NCBI GenBank assembly: GCA_003354225.1
Contig: PIVH01000125.1
Coordinates: 1 to 7,749 of the forward strand
DNA from: Globobulimina sp.
Lineage: Eukaryota > Foraminifera > Rotaliida
DNA length: 7,749 nucleotides
Direction: 5' to 3'
Shown one piece after another: positions 6,534-7,749 of the stretch. Numbering within the stretch: position 1 is the stretch's first letter; every line of letters begins with the position of its first letter. The notes beneath the pieces were generated by a model. The model was not told the DNA's origin. It searched no databases and worked only from the letters and a program-made list of their open reading frames with translations. Both the position numbers and the translations under genes were made by a program.

Positions 6534-7196
6534 ATGGCACAAGAAGCCAAAAAAGAAGAGAAATATCAAGCAGATGGGATGTTTGCATCTGACGAAGTTA
6601 TACCTGATGTGGTTGATATTGAACCGCAACAAACTTTAATAGTTAAATGGGCTGCATCGCGTTTGGATAAATATGGAGCAGAATTAACTCCGACGTTAAA
6701 ACATTCCGTTTTCTTGTTGTTTAAATGTATATGATATATCAGACAAGTAAAGAATGAACCTATATTTTCAGTGGGTGGTGGCGTTGATGCCGATGTATTA
6801 TACACAGTTATTATGACCGACCCCGATGCAAAAGATAGGATAAAACATGCAAAACGAGAATGGGTTCATTTTGTAGCAATTAATGTAGGAATTGTAGTGA
6901 ATCAAGATGCTAAGAATGGAAATGCTAAATATATATTTGATACATCATCCGGAGTGATATTGATCGAATATATCGGAGCTAAACCACCAAAAGGAACAGG
7001 ATTGCATCGTTATGTATTTTTAGTTTATCAACAAGCAAAAAAAGTGGATATTGACAACTGTGGTCAAGATAAATTAGGCAAAAAAGGTAAAGGTAGAGCT
7101 TGTTGGAACGCCCGTCAATTTGCTAAAAAAAATGATATGAAAGTATTACTTGCTGGCAATTTCTTTCAATGCCAAAACGAATCTAATAAAAAATAG
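6534..7196 (+). CDS. PEBP / Raf-kinase-inhibitor family protein, two exons
   Basis: The exons are 6534-6726 and 6772-7196, separated by a 45-bp intron (GTATAT...TTTTCAG), giving 205 residues. Phosphatidylethanolamine-binding proteins are small cytosolic beta-fold proteins with an anion-binding pocket. Animal members restrain Raf and other kinases, and plant members (FT/TFL1) act in signalling. Family motifs are clear: GAELTPT at residues 48-54, YTVIMTDPDA at 75-84, REWVHF at 93-98 and KGTGLHRYVF at 138-147. The pocket residues Asp81, Asp83, His97 and His143 are therefore present. The usual Pro after DPDA is Lys85. Length is close to the usual 180-200 residues. The start at 6534 has an excellent context (AAACATGG). 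An in-frame ATG at 6480 would add 18 residues rich in Ser, Thr and Pro. The intron phase is fixed by the only donor before an in-frame TGA that joins to GGGVDADVLYT. The C-terminus is basic. The partner is unknown. Confidence 0.88.
6727..6771 (+). other. PEBP intron (45 bp)
   Basis: The donor AAAT|GTATAT and acceptor TATTTTCAG join in phase 1 through a leucine codon (residue 65). Reading through it reaches a TGA at once, which is why exon 1 alone looks like a short separate frame. It is the shortest well-supported intron in the window. Confidence 0.8.
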
Positions 7197-7250
7197 AATT
7201 TGTTGTGAATTAATGTCAGAAATGTATTGTATTGTACAACCTGTAATGCG

Positions 7251-7270
7251 TGTCAATTTGTGTCAATTAA
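7251..7270 (+). repeat. Tandem 10-bp near-duplicate
   Basis: TGTCAATTTG is followed directly by TGTCAATTAA in the 3' flank of the PEBP gene. Eight of ten bases match. It may be chance in AT-rich DNA, and I infer no function. Confidence 0.5.
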
Positions 7271-7375
7271 ATGTTCAGTAATGCTAATTTGTTATATCGA
7301 TTTAGAATCGTACGTGTATGAATGCTGCCAAATATCGTCGTAAACAAAACATGACAAGACCATAATTGAGGCCAT

Positions 7376-7749
7376 TCAAACAAAAAAAAAATCAACATCG
7401 TCAATTAAGGTTGGCTCACTTGCTCCAAAAGATGCATTTTGGCAGTTTGTTGGTGATATGCCACCAGTTTCAAATACTGTAGTATTACTTGCTTGATTAT
7501 TTGACGATAATTGTTCTAAATTCAGTTCAGAGCTGTTTGCCGAGGCGTGCATAAAAGTTAGCATAGCATCCAATTGTGCGTCGATAAATGTTTTGCAACA
7601 ACAAATTTTGCTCAATGTGCTCAAAAAATATCTATATTGAGCGGTATTATGTTGTTGCATGAGAAACATTGAGATATTCTGTGTGATTGGAAACAATGAA
7701 TACATTATGTTCAATGTATAGATACTATCCCAAAATGTTAATATTAACG
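7376..7749 (-). CDS. C-terminal part of a probable membrane receptor, runs off the window
   Basis: The minus-strand frame is open from the window edge to the TGA at 7378-7376, about 123 residues, with no start inside because the frame continues past 7749. The first 30 or so residues are hydrophobic with scattered polar residues (LTFWDSIYTLNIMYSLFPIT) and could be a last membrane helix. They are followed by a short amphipathic stretch (HNTAQYRYFLSTLSKI) and three cysteines (CCC), which resembles the helix-8 and palmitoylated-cysteine arrangement after helix 7 of many seven-helix receptors. The remaining 65 residues are polar and Ser/Asn-rich, ending in DDVDFFFV. Membership of the receptor class is inferred from this pattern alone. 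The gene converges with the PEBP gene, with 179 bp between their stops. Confidence 0.5.
   Translation of the reverse strand, partial: LILTFWDSIYTLNIMYSLFPITQNISMFLMQQHNTAQYRYFLSTLSKICCCKTFIDAQLDAMLTFMHASANSSELNLEQLSSNNQASNTTVFETGGISPTNCQNASFGASEPTLIDDVDFFFV

Noticed and set aside
6408-6734. 108-aa plus-strand frame starting at 6408
   Set aside because: The first part lies antisense to the start of the neighbouring gene and the last codons are intron read-through; only 6480 or 6534 onward is plausible PEBP sequence.
6566-6805. 79-aa minus-strand frame
   Set aside because: Antisense to both PEBP exons and across the intron; the PEBP motifs on the plus strand are decisive.

Overview
The window is AT-rich eukaryotic nuclear DNA, densely packed, with short GT-AG introns (45 to about 200 bp), very small gaps between genes and no bacterial features. 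Evidence for a protist is the intron style, a protein kinase with the catalytic-loop sequence HLDLSLEN, and a protein that ends in the helical sequence DIVDLLLSFY. I associate both sequence styles with rhizarians, particularly foraminiferan-like genomes such as Reticulomyxa. That placement comes from memory of family style, not from a search, and is tentative.

Layout from left to right. Positions 1-445 are T-rich with no gene I can defend, apart from a weak plus-strand open frame at 244-459. Positions 445-884 (minus) hold an RNase H-like coding stretch split over two frames, either a decayed retroelement piece or a small gene with a tiny intron. Positions 1081-3111 (minus) hold a two-exon gene for a predicted seven-helix membrane protein with receptor-like topology and a long cytosolic tail. 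Positions 3450-5041 (minus) hold a six-exon protein kinase gene, including a 24-nt exon, whose first three exons do not appear as long open frames. Positions 5237-6481 (minus) hold a single-exon protein with an N-terminal chromo-barrel/Tudor-like domain and a propeller-like body. Positions 6534-7196 (plus; perhaps from 6480) hold a two-exon PEBP/Raf-kinase-inhibitor family gene, which diverges from its neighbour across almost no space. Positions 7376-7749 (minus) hold the 3' end of another probable membrane receptor that runs off the window.

The predicted products (seven-helix receptor, kinase, PEBP protein, second receptor-like tail) are all signalling-type proteins, but nothing in the DNA shows that they act in one pathway. 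Each gene appears to be its own transcription unit. The strongest new information is the reconstructed kinase and receptor gene models, the unusual kinase motifs, the chromo-barrel/propeller architecture, the compact divergent promoter, and the disrupted RNase H stretch.
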